This document shows, piece after piece, positions 18,292-30,097 of a DNA stretch of 64,000 nucleotides. The notes below the pieces were generated by a model. The model saw nothing but the letters and a program-made list of their open reading frames with translations. It had not been told where the DNA came from and did not search any database. Every line of letters starts with the position of its first letter. Position 1 is the first letter of the stretch. Both the position numbers and the translations under genes were made by a program. The DNA comes from Apium graveolens (lineage: Eukaryota; Streptophyta; Magnoliopsida; Apiales; Apiaceae): assembly GCF_009905375.1 (NCBI RefSeq), contig NC_133656.1, positions 237,606,396 to 237,670,395 of the forward strand. Reading direction: 5' to 3'.

Positions 18292-21236
18292 CTGACGCAA
18301 AAGTTGTTTAAAACCTATCATAAAAAACATGTCAAATGACAGAAAGTCTCTACTTTCATCAAATGTCTATTTACAGAAAAGTCTGGCACACCCTGCATAC
18401 ATTTAGCATGACAAGAACAATAACATAAACAAAAACCTGAAATGTTCAAATTCTATACCTAACAACACTATCACAATCGAAGCACAATAATCCGCATACA
18501 CAGATTACTCGCTGTTTTGATGATCCATGCCTATAAAAAATGTTCTACAAAAAAATACACTTGACAACCTTCTAACAATCTGCACCCTAAAATTATATAG
18601 GTATTAAACCCCTAACAAATCTACACTCTAAACCTTCTAATCATTAAAACATCTACATAAACAACTAATAGACAGTAAAATGCACAGAAGTACACATAAC
18701 TTACACTTAAAACCCCTCGCATCCCAAAAACCAAGTACAAATAACAGAAACAAATAAGATAACATACAGAAACATAACACGGATTTAATCAAAACATTGA
18801 ACAATTCTATATAGTTGTATGCATACATTTAACACCCAAAAAGAACAATCACAACAACAAAAAACACAAAAACACCTTACAGCATAAAAACCCTAACAAG
18901 TATGTGCTCTAAATCATTTTAATCAACAGAACATCAATATAACCAAATAATAAACACTAAAAAGACATATGTATCCATAATTAAGCTTAAGACCCTTAAG
19001 AAAAGGCAGACAATGTATGAAAACATAATAACACAGATGTAACACAAACAATAGAAAAGCCTAGATGTTGTATACACACATTTAACACACAAAAACACCA
19101 ATAGCACCAACAAAAACCATAAAAAACGTAAAACGCCTTACAGTATTTAGACCGAGATAGATACAAACCCTGGATTGTTTTAATCAGTAAAAAATGTTTA
19201 CAAACAACTAAAAACATGAAAGACACAAATGTACACATATTTAATCTTAAAACCCTTAAGAACAATAGTTCAAATGCCTGAAAAAATAAGATCGCATACG
19301 GAAACATAATCGATGTACCGATAGACAAGTTTAGATGTATATATACATTTGAGCCTTTTACACAAAAAAACAATCATACCAACAAAAACTGTATAAACAC
19401 ATAAAAACACCTTACAGTATTTAAATCCTAACAGATATAAACCCTGGATCAGCTTAATAAACAAAACATGTGTATAAACAACTATTAAACACGACAAACA
19501 CAAATTTACACATAAATTAAGCTTGGAACTTTGAAAATGTCTAAATAAATAATTCAACTGTCAAAAAAAGTAAGACGTACGAAAACATAATATAAACCGA
19601 AAAAAAAGACAAATATAGATGTCCTAGATACACATTAGACATAAATAAACAACTGCTAAACAAATTTTATACAAACACATAATAGTATTAAAACCCTAAC
19701 AGATATAACCCTGGATCATTTTAATCAAGAAAAAATGTGTATAAACAATTAATAAACACTATAACACAAATGCAGACATCAATTAAGCTTAAAACCCTTG
19801 GAAAAACACAAAAAATGTTCAAATGCCAAAAAAAAATATTTACGAAAACATAACAGATAAACCAACAAATGGACAAATCTAGGTGTTATATATACATTGA
19901 ACAAGAAAAAACCGCGCCAGCAAATTCTATTACAAATACATTACAGAATTAAATCCTAGCAGATACAAACCTTGGATCATTTTAATCAACAAAACATGTG
20001 TATACACAACTAATAAACACAGTAACCACACAAGTATATCTAAATCAAGCTTAAAACCCTTATAACGACAAAAGAATAGTCCAAATGCCAAAAAAAGTGA
20101 ATAATATACAAAAACACATCACAGATAATAAACGTTAGACAAGTCTAGATGATGTATATATACAATTGAGTGACACACAAAAGCAACAATATCACCAATT
20201 AAAAAACATAAAAACACCTTACAGTATTAAAACCCTTACAGATTTAAAGGGTGGATCATTTTAATCAACAAAAGATATGTCTAATCAACTAATAAACACG
20301 ATAAATGCAAATGTACACACAAATTAAGCTTTGGACCTTTGAACAGTAAAAAAATTGATCCAAAAAATATACATGAAAACAAACACAGACGATAGGAAAA
20401 AACAATAGACAGTTTAGATGTTGTATATGCACAATTGACACACAAAAACAACCATTTCACCAATTAAAACACCTAAAAACACCTTACAGTATTAAAACCC
20501 TAACAGATATAAACCGTAGATCATTTTAATCAACAAAACATATGTAAAATCAACTAATAAATGCGATAAACACAAATGCAGAAAAAAATAAGATAAAATA
20601 CCAAAACATAACACAGACTATACAAAAAAAACAATAGACAATTAGAGATGTTGTATTACAACAATATAACCAATTAAAACTCTTTACGGTATTAAAACCC
20701 TTACTGATATAAACCGTTAATCATTTTTATCAACAAAACAAACGTATAATCAACTAATAAACACCATAAACACAAATGTACACATAAATTACGCTTAAAA
20801 CCCTTGACACAAAAAAATTGTTCCCATGCCCAAAGAAAATTGTTCAAATATTGAAAGAATAAGATAATATACGAAAACATAACACAGAGTCACAGACTAT
20901 ACAAAAAAACAATAGACAAGTTTTCAGATGTTGTATATACACAACTGACACATAACACAACGATATCACAATTAAAAACACCTTACAGTATAAAACCCTA
21001 ACTTATATAAACCCTAGAACATTTTAATCAACAAAACAAGTATATAAACAACAAATAAACACTAAAAACACAAATGTACACATAAATTAAGCTTCAAAGC
21101 ACTAAAAATCACAAAAAACAAGCACAAATACCGATAAAAACAAGCAAAAACATCATATATACAAAGAGATACATCAAACGAAGCATTAAAACAAGATCGC
21201 AAAGAGAAAATCGAGCGATTAGAGTGAGAAATATAC
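18292..21236 (-). other. Long intron in the 5' leader of SGS3
   Basis: On the minus strand the first leader exon ends caatcag|gtatat at 21237, and the next begins after gcgtcag at 18292-18293, five bases before the ATG. The sites are canonical and the intron would be 2,945 bp. Long first introns in leaders often raise expression in plants. Most of this one is tandem repeat. Inferred from sequence only; no transcript is available. Confidence 0.65.
18560..21110. repeat. About ten tandem units of ~270 bp in the SGS3 leader intron
   Basis: Each unit carries, in plus orientation, cttacagtattaaaaccc, then a word like ggatcattttaatcaac, then aattaagcttaaaaccct. The ttaagctt marker or a close variant lies at 18701, 18981, 19241, 19517, 19783, 20045, 20324, 20789 and 21087, with the one expected near 20575 deleted. 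Spacing is mostly 260-300 bp. Units are diverged by substitutions and small indels, so the array is not recent. No coding capacity. Confidence 0.85.
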
Positions 21237-21299
21237 CTGATTGCGATCGAGAGAGATGAAACGGAGCTTTTGGCGAGGGTTTTGTGTGTGTATTGTATG

Positions 21300-21345
<46 letters not shown>

Positions 21346-21420
21346 GGTGAAATAAGTGTGACTGTTGAGTGAAAATAAGGAGAGTGGGTTGAAATCTTAG
21401 AAGACTCCGGATTCAAGAAT
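21237..21420 (-). promoter_or_regulatory. SGS3 first leader exon and CT-rich core promoter
   Basis: The minus strand shows a (CT)n tract at 21305-21342, then a CA-rich stretch, then the leader 'ccctcgccaaaagctccg', ending at the donor at 21237. Pyrimidine-rich patches at the start of transcription are typical of plant housekeeping promoters. The exact start site and a TATA box are not identifiable. Confidence 0.55.
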
Positions 21421-22229
21421 TTTATTAAATTGGGTCTATAATCTTTTCAAATCCGGTGGGACCCGTTCATTTTATTTTCATTTCATATGGTGAAAATTAT
21501 GTTTTGTTTTTCTTTAAATTGGAAATATTTCTATTATAAGAATTGTTTTGGGAATATAAATTTGTTCCTTTTTTTCATTTTCTTCACCCTTTTTAATACG
21601 GAGAGCTCGGAAATATCGAGGATAATACAATAAAGGATTTGAAACCCACTTCAAAGAGAAAATTAAAAAAGAAAATGTTTTGGAGCTACATCAAGAACGA
21701 GACCCAAAATAAAATGATACACTTAAATTATATGCCATAAATCTGATATACTCTCTCACAATAGTAGAGTTTCAAAGGAGCTAAATGCCAGCTCTGCAAT
21801 TAGATTCTATAATATTATTATGAGAAAAAATACGATGTTGAGTAATAATTGAAGAAAACATGTAGCAATATCTTTACTTAGGGCCTAAGGTACCTTCGAA
21901 AAAAATATATTATCAGAGTCATAATTTAACTTTGCCTGAATTTAAAAATAAAGTGTGTTTCTTATTAATGGCTTGGAGCTATAATTTTATCAATTATATT
22001 TTGGCTTTATTAAAAATTATTGTGTTGCTAAAAAATATGATAAAAATAAATGCGGTTATGAAAATTAGATGGTTATTTGGAAATATTTTTGATATGCACA
22101 TATTTTGAAGTTAATTTTTTTTTACAAAAAAATAACAATTTTATGGTGAAACAACAATTACTTCCAACAAAAATTAAAAAGTACTGTAACTTTTTACATG
22201 GTGAAATATATTTTCTCTAGTATCAGCTA
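21421..22229. other. AT-rich spacer between SGS3 and element 1
   Basis: No coding frame, tRNA or clear repeat is seen. It probably contains the upstream promoter region of SGS3 at its left side. The last five bases, agcta, are the left flank of the LTR of element 1. Confidence 0.4.
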
Positions 22230-22806
22230 TGTTAGATATATTTGAGATGTCGTGTCTAATATGATTCATGTTTAGTTTTCAAATCTTAACAAACAGGACA
22301 TATCAGGACATATTAGGACTTACTGAAATCAGGACTTACTGGAAGTCAAAACTTAATATCAGAACTTAAGGTCATATCAGAACTTAAGTGCGGGAAGACT
22401 TACAGTTAGGGAAGGAAGCTGATTTACAGGAGAAGATCGAGACTAAAACAAAAGAAGATATGCATGGAAATAGTTAGAAGACTGGAAGACTTGTAGAAGA
22501 TATCTGATTGATATATTTTAGGAGACAGAATTATATTTCATATCAATTAGAAGTTATCTTGTAACTGTGTACTATATAAACACAGACTTAGGGTTTACAC
22601 TATATGTGTTATCATTATCGAGAAGATTATACATTGTAACCTAACAGCTCTTAGTGATATTTGTTCATCACTGAGAGGGGACAACAGTTCATATTGTAAC
22701 AGAGTTTATTTAATATATTTGATATTTGTTACATACTTGTGTTAAATCGATTTGATTGTATAAACACTGTATTCAACCCCCTTTTACAGTGTTGTGTGAC
22801 CTAACA
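22230..22806 (+). repeat. 5' LTR of element 1
   Basis: 577 bp, starting tgttagatata and ending gacctaaca, followed at once by a primer-binding site. A TATA-like tatataaa lies at about 22573. It holds several copies of a 'tatcagaactta / atcaggacttac' word at 22320-22390, the reverse complement of the AGTTCTGAT word scattered through the element. Confidence 0.85.
22573..22580 (+). promoter_or_regulatory. TATA-like box in the LTR of element 1
   Basis: The word tatataaa lies about 40% of the LTR length from its right end, a usual place for the retrotransposon promoter. Activity is not known. Confidence 0.45.
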
Positions 22807-22809
22807 ATT

Positions 22810-22820
22810 TGTATCAGAGC
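22810..22820 (+). other. Primer-binding site of element 1
   Basis: tgtatcagagc starts four bases after the LTR end. It differs by one base from tggtatcagagc, the usual plant copia site complementary to initiator methionine tRNA. Confidence 0.8.
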
Positions 22821-22859
22821 TTATCTGTTAACACACATACAGTAAAGATCCAAACAATC

Positions 22860-25192
22860 ATGTCTGAAGAAACACAAACTCCAACCAAGCCCACCAAAAC
22901 TCAAAATACTTAAACCCACAGTCGATATGAGATTATTAGGGTTTCCATACTGAGACCTTCTGAGTATCCCATATGAAAAGTGAAGATGGCTATGTTTCTG
23001 GAAGGTATAGATCCAGAATACCTTGACATAATTAATAAAGGACCACATAAGCCAACCAAGCTCTATGTTGTAGTTGTTGATCAACCAGCAACGACCATAC
23101 CAAAGGAGAAAGATGAGTATACAGCTGAAGACATCTCATCTATTGCCAAGGATGCAAGGGTAAGGCATTTGTTGTATAGTGTCATTGATAATGTTATGTC
23201 AAACATGATAATTCATTGCAAGACTGCAAAGGAGATATGGGATGTTTTGGAAACAATGTGACAGGGAACTGATGCAATCAAGAAGAACAGGAAGACTATA
23301 CTCACTCAAGAGTATGAGCACTTTGACTCAAAAGCTGATGAGTCGTTAACTGATTTATATGACAGGTTTGCCAAACTCTTGAATGATCTGTCACTGGTAA
23401 ACAAGGAATATGATCTTGAAGATTCAAATCTAAAATTCCTTTTAGCTCTTCCTGAAAGTTGGGATTTGAAGTCTACTTCCATAAGAGACAACTATGACCT
23501 TATTGAAACTACTCTTGATGAAATTTATGGTATGCTCAAGTCTCATGAACTTGAGATAGATCAAAGGAACAAGAGGCATGGAAGAAAGTCAAGGATAGTT
23601 GCTCTTAAAGCTGAGGAGGAATCTCCTAAAGTTGTTGCCTCAAAGAGGGGCAAAGGAAAGGCTCTCATCATAAAGTCTGATTCAGAGTCATCATATTCTG
23701 ATGATGATTCAGAAACTGAAAGTTTACCTGAAATGGATGTTGATAAAGAGATGATGAAATTGTGTGCTCTTATGGTGAAGAGTATCACAAAGATAGCCTA
23801 CAATAAATTCAGAAAAGGCAAGAAGTTTTCCAGGAAAACTGAAAGTTCTGATAAGAAAGGATTCAGAAAGTCTGAAGGTAAAGGAAAGTATGACAGATGA
23901 GACAACTCAAATGTCAAATGCTACAATTGTGGTGAAAGAGGTCACATATCTCCTGACTGCAAGAAAGGAAAAAGTGACAAAGGCAAGACACTTGTCACAA
24001 AGAAAAAAAACCGGACAGACACTTCAGATTCTGAACATGAGGTGAACTATGCCTTGATGGCAAATGCTGATAGCAGTCCTGAAACTGCTGAATTGAAGGT
24101 ACCTCAAATAACTTATGCCTTTTTATACTGATGATATTACTGAGTTGAGATTATATCTTAAAACCATGTTCATTAGTTATAGAGATCAGACTTTAACATG
24201 CGAAAAATTAACATCTAAAAATCTTGCTTATAAAAAGAGAAATGATTATTTAGAAAAGAAGTTAGTTTTTCTTCATCAAACTAAGAAAAAAAGATGATGT
24301 TTTGTATGTTAGAGATGAAGTGTTAAAATTGAATGAATCTCTAAAAGCTGACTTAGAAAAGGAAATAGAGATTATCAGAACTTGGACTAACTCTGGCAGA
24401 TCAACTCAGAATTTATTAAGTACTGGAAACTGGAAAGAGGGCTTAGGTTATGGAGATGATAAAAGTGAAAAAGGAACTGAACAAATTGAGTCAATGGTTG
24501 TTAAACAGACTGCTAAGCCAAAGGTAAATCCTGTTAAGTTTGTAGCAAAAACTGTAAATTCTGATTCTGAAAATATGAAAGAATCTAGGACAGAAGTCAA
24601 AGAAAAATCAACTTCTGGCAAATTAAAACAAGATAAATCAACTGAAGTATACATAGGCTTAATGACAAAGAAGCAGCTTAAACATAAGCTGAAAGAGATT
24701 AGGAATGTCAACGAGGTAAAGGAAACTAGGAAAAATAGGAATGGAAAGGAAGGTGTGAATAAAAGCAATAATTATATGCTTGTTCTTAATGCTCCTATAA
24801 AGAAATGTTATAACTGTGGAAACTCTAACCATCTTGCTTCTTTTTGCAGGAAAAATAAAGATATAAACTATTTATCTCCTAAATCATGAGTTAAAAGTCA
24901 GTCTATTTGGTTTAAGCCACAAAATCCTTGTTTTCATTGTGGTAGTTTATGGCATTCCATTTATACTTGTAAGGAATATCATAGTTTGTACTATGATTAT
25001 TATCAAATAAAACCTTCTTTGAAGAAAGTTAGTATTATTCCTTCTAGTGTAAAGTCTGATGCAATTTCTGATATAAATTATACTAAACAACATGTTAGCA
25101 TAAACTCTGAAACTAAATCCGCTGCAAATGCTAACAAACTTAAAAAGACCAAAGAATCCAAGCAAGTCTGGGTCCTTAAAACTAACCAATAG
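22860..25192 (+). pseudogene. gag of element 1, interrupted
   Basis: The first ATG at 22860 meets a stop after 17 codons (22911). The same gag then continues in blocks (22980-23261, 23379-23900, 24302-24889, 24986-25192) separated by stops and frame changes. Retained features: the copia gag core (WDVLE, LYDRFAKLLNDL, SNLKFLLALPESWDLK, TTLDEIYGMLKSHELE), a first zinc knuckle CYNCGERGHISPDC after the stop at 23898, and a second, CYNCGNSNHLASFC, near 24800. Two knuckles are typical of Sirevirus gag. Compared with the intact 808-residue gag of element 2 it is clearly decayed. Confidence 0.85.
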
Positions 25193-25204
25193 TGGTCTTT
25201 GTGA

Positions 25205-28200
25205 TTGCAGGGCAACAGGAAAAACATCCTAGTTCTGGACAGTGGATGTTCAGGACATATGACTGGAAATAAAGTCCTGCTATCAGACTTTGTGGAGAAA
25301 GCTGGCCCGGGAGTTTCTTATGGAGATGGCAACATGGGAAAAACTCTGGGATATGGCAATATCAATCTTGGGAATGTCATCATTGAAACAGTAGCTCTTA
25401 TTTCAGGACTTAAACACAATCTGCTAAGTGTGAGTCAAATCTGTGACAGAGGTTATCATGTGAATTTCTTTGAAGAACACTGTGAAGTTGTAAGCAATTC
25501 TACAGGCAAAGTGGTTCTGAAAGGTTACAGGCATGGTAACATTTATGAAGCCAGACTTTCAACAAGTTCTGATGGTTCTGCAATCTGTCTGTTGAGTAGA
25601 GCGTCAATTGAAGAAAGCTGGAATTGGCACAAAAGACTCTCTCATTTAAATTTTAACAACATAAATGAGCTTGTAAGGAAAGATCTTGTGAGAGAACTGC
25701 CAAAATCAGTATTTACTCCTTATGACCTTTGTGATTCATGTCAAAAGGCAAAACAAAGAAAATCTTCATTGAAGAGCAAAACTGAATCTTCAATTCTTGA
25801 GCCTTATCACCTACTGCATGTTGATCTATTTGGTCCAGTCAATGTCATGTTTATTGCAAAGAAGAAATATGATATGGTTACAGTGGATGAGTTCACAAGA
25901 TACACTTGGGTGTATTTCTTGCACAAGAAGAATGAATCTGCATCTACTCTAACTGATCATGTCAAACAGCTGGATAAATTGGTCAAAGATTCTGTTAAAA
26001 TAATAAGAAGTGATAATGGCACTGAGTTCAAGAATTCAATCATGGAAGAGTTTTGCAAAGAGCATGGAATCAAACAGGAATTTTCTGCACCTGGAACTCC
26101 ACAACAAAATAGAGTTGTAGAAAGAAAGAGCAGGACTCTCATTGAAGCTGCACGAACTATGCTTGATGAAGCAAAGCTACGAACATACTTTTGGGCTAAA
26201 GCTGTGCAGACTGCTTGTTTTACACAGAATGCTACACTCATAAACAAGCATGAAAAAACACCATATGAGATGGTGAAGAAAAAGAAGCCAAATCTGAAAT
26301 ACTTTCATGTATTTGGTTGCAAATATTTTGTTCTTAAGACTCATCCTGAACAGCTGTCAAAATTTGATCTAAAAGCTGATGAAGGAATTTTTGTTGGATA
26401 TCCACTTTCCACAAAAGCCTTCAGAGTCTACAATTTAAGAACAAGGGTTGTCATGGAATCTATCAATATATCTTTTGATGATAAGAAGATTACTGGACTT
26501 GAAGATTTCAATGATCATGATCAGCTAAGATTTGAAAATGAAGATTTAAATTCTGATTTTGTAAATTCTGATGGTTTAAATCCTGATCCTGTAAGTTCTG
26601 ACGGGTTAAATTTTGATGTCATTGAAACCGTGTTAACTACTCCAAGGGAAAATGCACATGTCCAGGGGGAGCAAGCTGAAGTTCCTACCACAACTCAAAA
26701 CTCTCAAGAAGCATCAGAACCTGTCACTGGCTCTTCAAGTTCTGATTCATCAAGTTCTGATGAGCCAAGTTCTGATAATTCTAAAAACTCCGATTCTTCA
26801 AATCCTGAAGGATCCAACTCAAATTCTGAAGTCTCAGAGAGCATAACTACAGGAGGAGCATCAGAAAATGATGATGGAGACAACATGGATCATGGGGGAG
26901 GATCCAGTTCTAGAGAATAACTTCCATCTTCAAGGAAGTGGACTAAAGCACATACACCTGACTTAATAATTGGAGATCCTGAAGCAGGTGTCAGAACTAG
27001 AACAACAACCTCAAATGAATGTCTCTATCATTCTTTTCTATCTCAGACTGAACCAAAGAAAGTGGAAGAAGCTCTTCAAGATGCTGATTGGGTGCTAGCA
27101 ATGCAGGAAGAGTTGAATGAATTTGAAAGAAATAAAGTCTGGACTCTAGTGCCAAGACCAAAGAACAGATCCATTGTTGGCACAAAATGGGTGTTCAGAA
27201 ACAAAACTGACAGTGATGGCATAATTACAAGAAACAAAGCAAGGCTGGTTGCTAAAGGCTACTCTCAACAGGAGGGTACTAATTATAATGAAAGATTTGC
27301 ACCAGTTGCTAGATTAGAAGCCATAAGAATCTTTTTGGATTATGTTGTTCACAAAAAGTTTAAAGTCTTTCAAATGGATATGAAAAGTGCTTTTCTCAAT
27401 GAAGAATTGGAAGAAGAGGTCTATGTTGAACAACCTCCAGGATTTGAAGACTCAAAATTTCTAAATCATGTCTACAGATTAAACAAAGCACTTTATGGCC
27501 TTAAGCAAGCTCCAAGAGCATGGTATGAGACTTTAGCTCAATTCTTTCTGGAAAGTGGATTTCACAAAGGTACAATTGATAAAACATTGTTCTACCTCAA
27601 CCATGGAAAGGACTTACTTTTGGTACAGATATATGTTGATGATATCATATTTGATTCTACAAATGCCAAACTCTGTGAAAGGTTTGCAAAGCTAATGCAG
27701 TCAAGATATCAAATGAGTATGATGAGACAACTTAGTTATTTTTTGGGACTTCAAGTCAAGCAAAACGAAGAAGGTACTTTTATCTGTCAATCCAAGTACA
27801 CCAGAAATTTACTCAAGAAATTTGGAATGCAAGACAGTTAAATTGCATCTACTCTCATGGCCACTACAACCAAGTTAGATAAAGATACTGGTTCATCAGT
27901 AGATATTACTAACTACAGATGTATGATTGGCTCTTTACTCTATTTAACTGCAAGTAGACCTGATATCATGTATGCTACCTGTCTTTGTGCAAGATTTCAG
28001 GCTGATCCAAGAGAACCTCATCTAATAGTTGTGAAAAGAATTTTCAAGTACCTCAAGGGTACAACTGATCTACGATTTTGGTATCCTAGAGAATCATATT
28101 TTAAGCTAATAGGTTACTCAGATGCAGATTTTGCATGATACAAAATAGAGAGGAAAAGCACTAGTGGAAGCTGCCAATTTCTTGGAGGCAGATTGGTTTC

Positions 28201-28560
28201 TTGGTTTAGCAAGAAACAGAAATCAATTTCCACATCAACTGCAGAAGCAGAATATATTGCTGCAGGAAACTGTTGTGCACAGATTCTTTGGATGAAGAAT
28301 CAGTTACTGGACTATGGGTTATAATTTTTCTAAAATACCTATTTACTGTGATAATTAAAGTGCTATTGCTATGACAGGTAATCCAGTTCAACACTCAATG
28401 ACAAAGCACATCAGCATTAGGTAACATTTCATAAGGGAACATGTGATGGAAGGTACAATTGAATTGCATTTTGTTCCAACAGATCAACAACTAGCAGATA
28501 TTTTCATAAAACCACTATGTGAAGCTACTTTTACAAGACTGATAAATGAACTTGGAATGG
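25205..28560 (+). pseudogene. pol of element 1 (protease, integrase, RT, RNase H), interrupted
   Basis: 25205-26920 is open for 571 codons: protease motif LDSGCSGHMTG, pre-integrase zinc finger (WHKRLSHLN, CDSCQKAKQ), and integrase with DLFGPV, SDNGTEF and the TPQQNRVVERK region. Stops follow at 26918, 27839 and 28136, and another near 28322. RT lies at 27062-27841 ([34 protein letters not shown]) and RNase H at 27857-28560 ([29 protein letters not shown]). The start follows tgattgcag with no ATG. Relics only; no active polyprotein can be made as it stands. Confidence 0.9.
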
Positions 28561-30097
28561 TTTCAGGTTCTTTCTCAAAATCTGCTTATTTTTTATTCTC
28601 ATGCATCAGACTTTATGATCAGTGTTTACGGATTGTCTTATCTTCATGTAATCTGTGCTTAAATTGTAATACATTAAATGTTGATTGTTATATGATGTGG
28701 ATCTTTATACTCTGATAGTGTTTTGAATGTTCTGTGACAATTCAATCCAATGAGGATACATGTGTTAGATGTTGACCTAGTAGTCTGTAACATACTAGAA
28801 ATCCCATGTTTGAATTAGTTGTTTATATGGAAACTCATTAACACAAGCAAATTCTGATCTTGAGCTTAGTCAAATTTACTTTATGTATCTTATTACTAAG
28901 TCACAAACTAGATTCTTGCTTCTTATCCAGTCAAATTCTGATGTCAGTAAATCTTAAGGATGAACCACATGCTTGATAAGCCTCACTTATCTGAAGAAAA
29001 GAAAAGAAAATTGAAGTCAGGTACTCCTTTGAGAATTAGAGTAAATATGTGGAAGGGAAGACCCAAGTGCATTGCTGGTATTAAGTAATATGCATTAGAA
29101 AAGCAAATAAATTTTTCTTGGTGACTTTTCACATTCTCTGATTACTGGAGAAATACTCTGATAATAGCATAAATTCTGATAGCAGTTGTGACTCACTTAC
29201 ACTGAGAAGCCACTGTAAAAAGGAATTTCAAAAGATGCATAAAATGAGCACAAACAGTTGAGGTGGACTCTTGAATAAATTTATTTTATAGTAGACTTCA
29301 TTATTAATGATAGATTTTAAGCAATTTTTTTAGTTATGCCTTATTTCTAAGATGTACTGAAGATTATCAGACTTTAATCTTTATCTAATATTTTGCTAAA
29401 TGCACACACTATCACTCCATATGAATGATGAAAATTACTGTGGTGATTAAGTTGTTTTTGACAAACAGTTAAGTGTCATTTACATAAATTGTGAGGACAA
29501 GTTTTGATGATTAAACTCTGAAGAAACAAATCAGTATTTGTATGAAGAATCACAGAAACAGACATTCACTTTTTGAGTACATTAGCCATGTTCTGATGAC
29601 CGTTAAATTCTGATATTAGTCAAGTTCTGATGCAAATCCTAATGGAAACTCTGATGCTTACGTGGCATTATTTATTTACTTGACTTATTTGTGGTAAATA
29701 CTGAAATGGTCATATTTAATCAGTAAATAATTAGGTGAGATAAAAACAGTCATAATCATTGAGTAAGTGGGAAGCGTGTTTTCCTTGAAAAACTGCATGT
29801 GCACATTAATTACTGCTTAGTTCTTGTGCCCACTAACTCCTGCTTTAACTTTTTACTGACTGTTCACATGTTGCCAGGTGTAAATTGTCTGTCATGCTTC
29901 AAAAAATATAACTGTTATCACATGGGCCGTATAAATAAGAGAGTTACAAGATTTTCTAATCTTTTACCTACTTTTCTTATTCTCTCATCTCTCTTATTTT
30001 CTCTCACCCACTAATATTCTCAGAAGTTGTTTTTCATACAGGCATTTTATCAAACACCTTGCAAACATTTTTTTTTCTCATTTGATTTTTCACAGAA
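28561..30097 (+). other. Non-coding spacer of element 1 between pol and the post-pol frame
   Basis: About 1.5 kb without a sustained frame. It holds repeated words of the kind aaattctgat, agttctgat and actctgat (28850, 28933, 29150, 29589, 29606, 29623, 29650), the same family seen in the gag, pol and post-pol coding parts. Confidence 0.6.

Noticed and set aside
19270..19557. Minus-strand Leu/Cys/Phe-rich frames in the SGS3 leader intron (also 18996-19373 and others)
   Set aside because: They fall in the tandem repeat units, do not persist in neighbouring units and look like AT-rich chance frames.
22810..22820. tRNA gene at the 'tatcagagc' words (also 36260)
   Set aside because: These are retrotransposon primer-binding sites complementary to a tRNA 3' end; no cloverleaf or A/B boxes are present.
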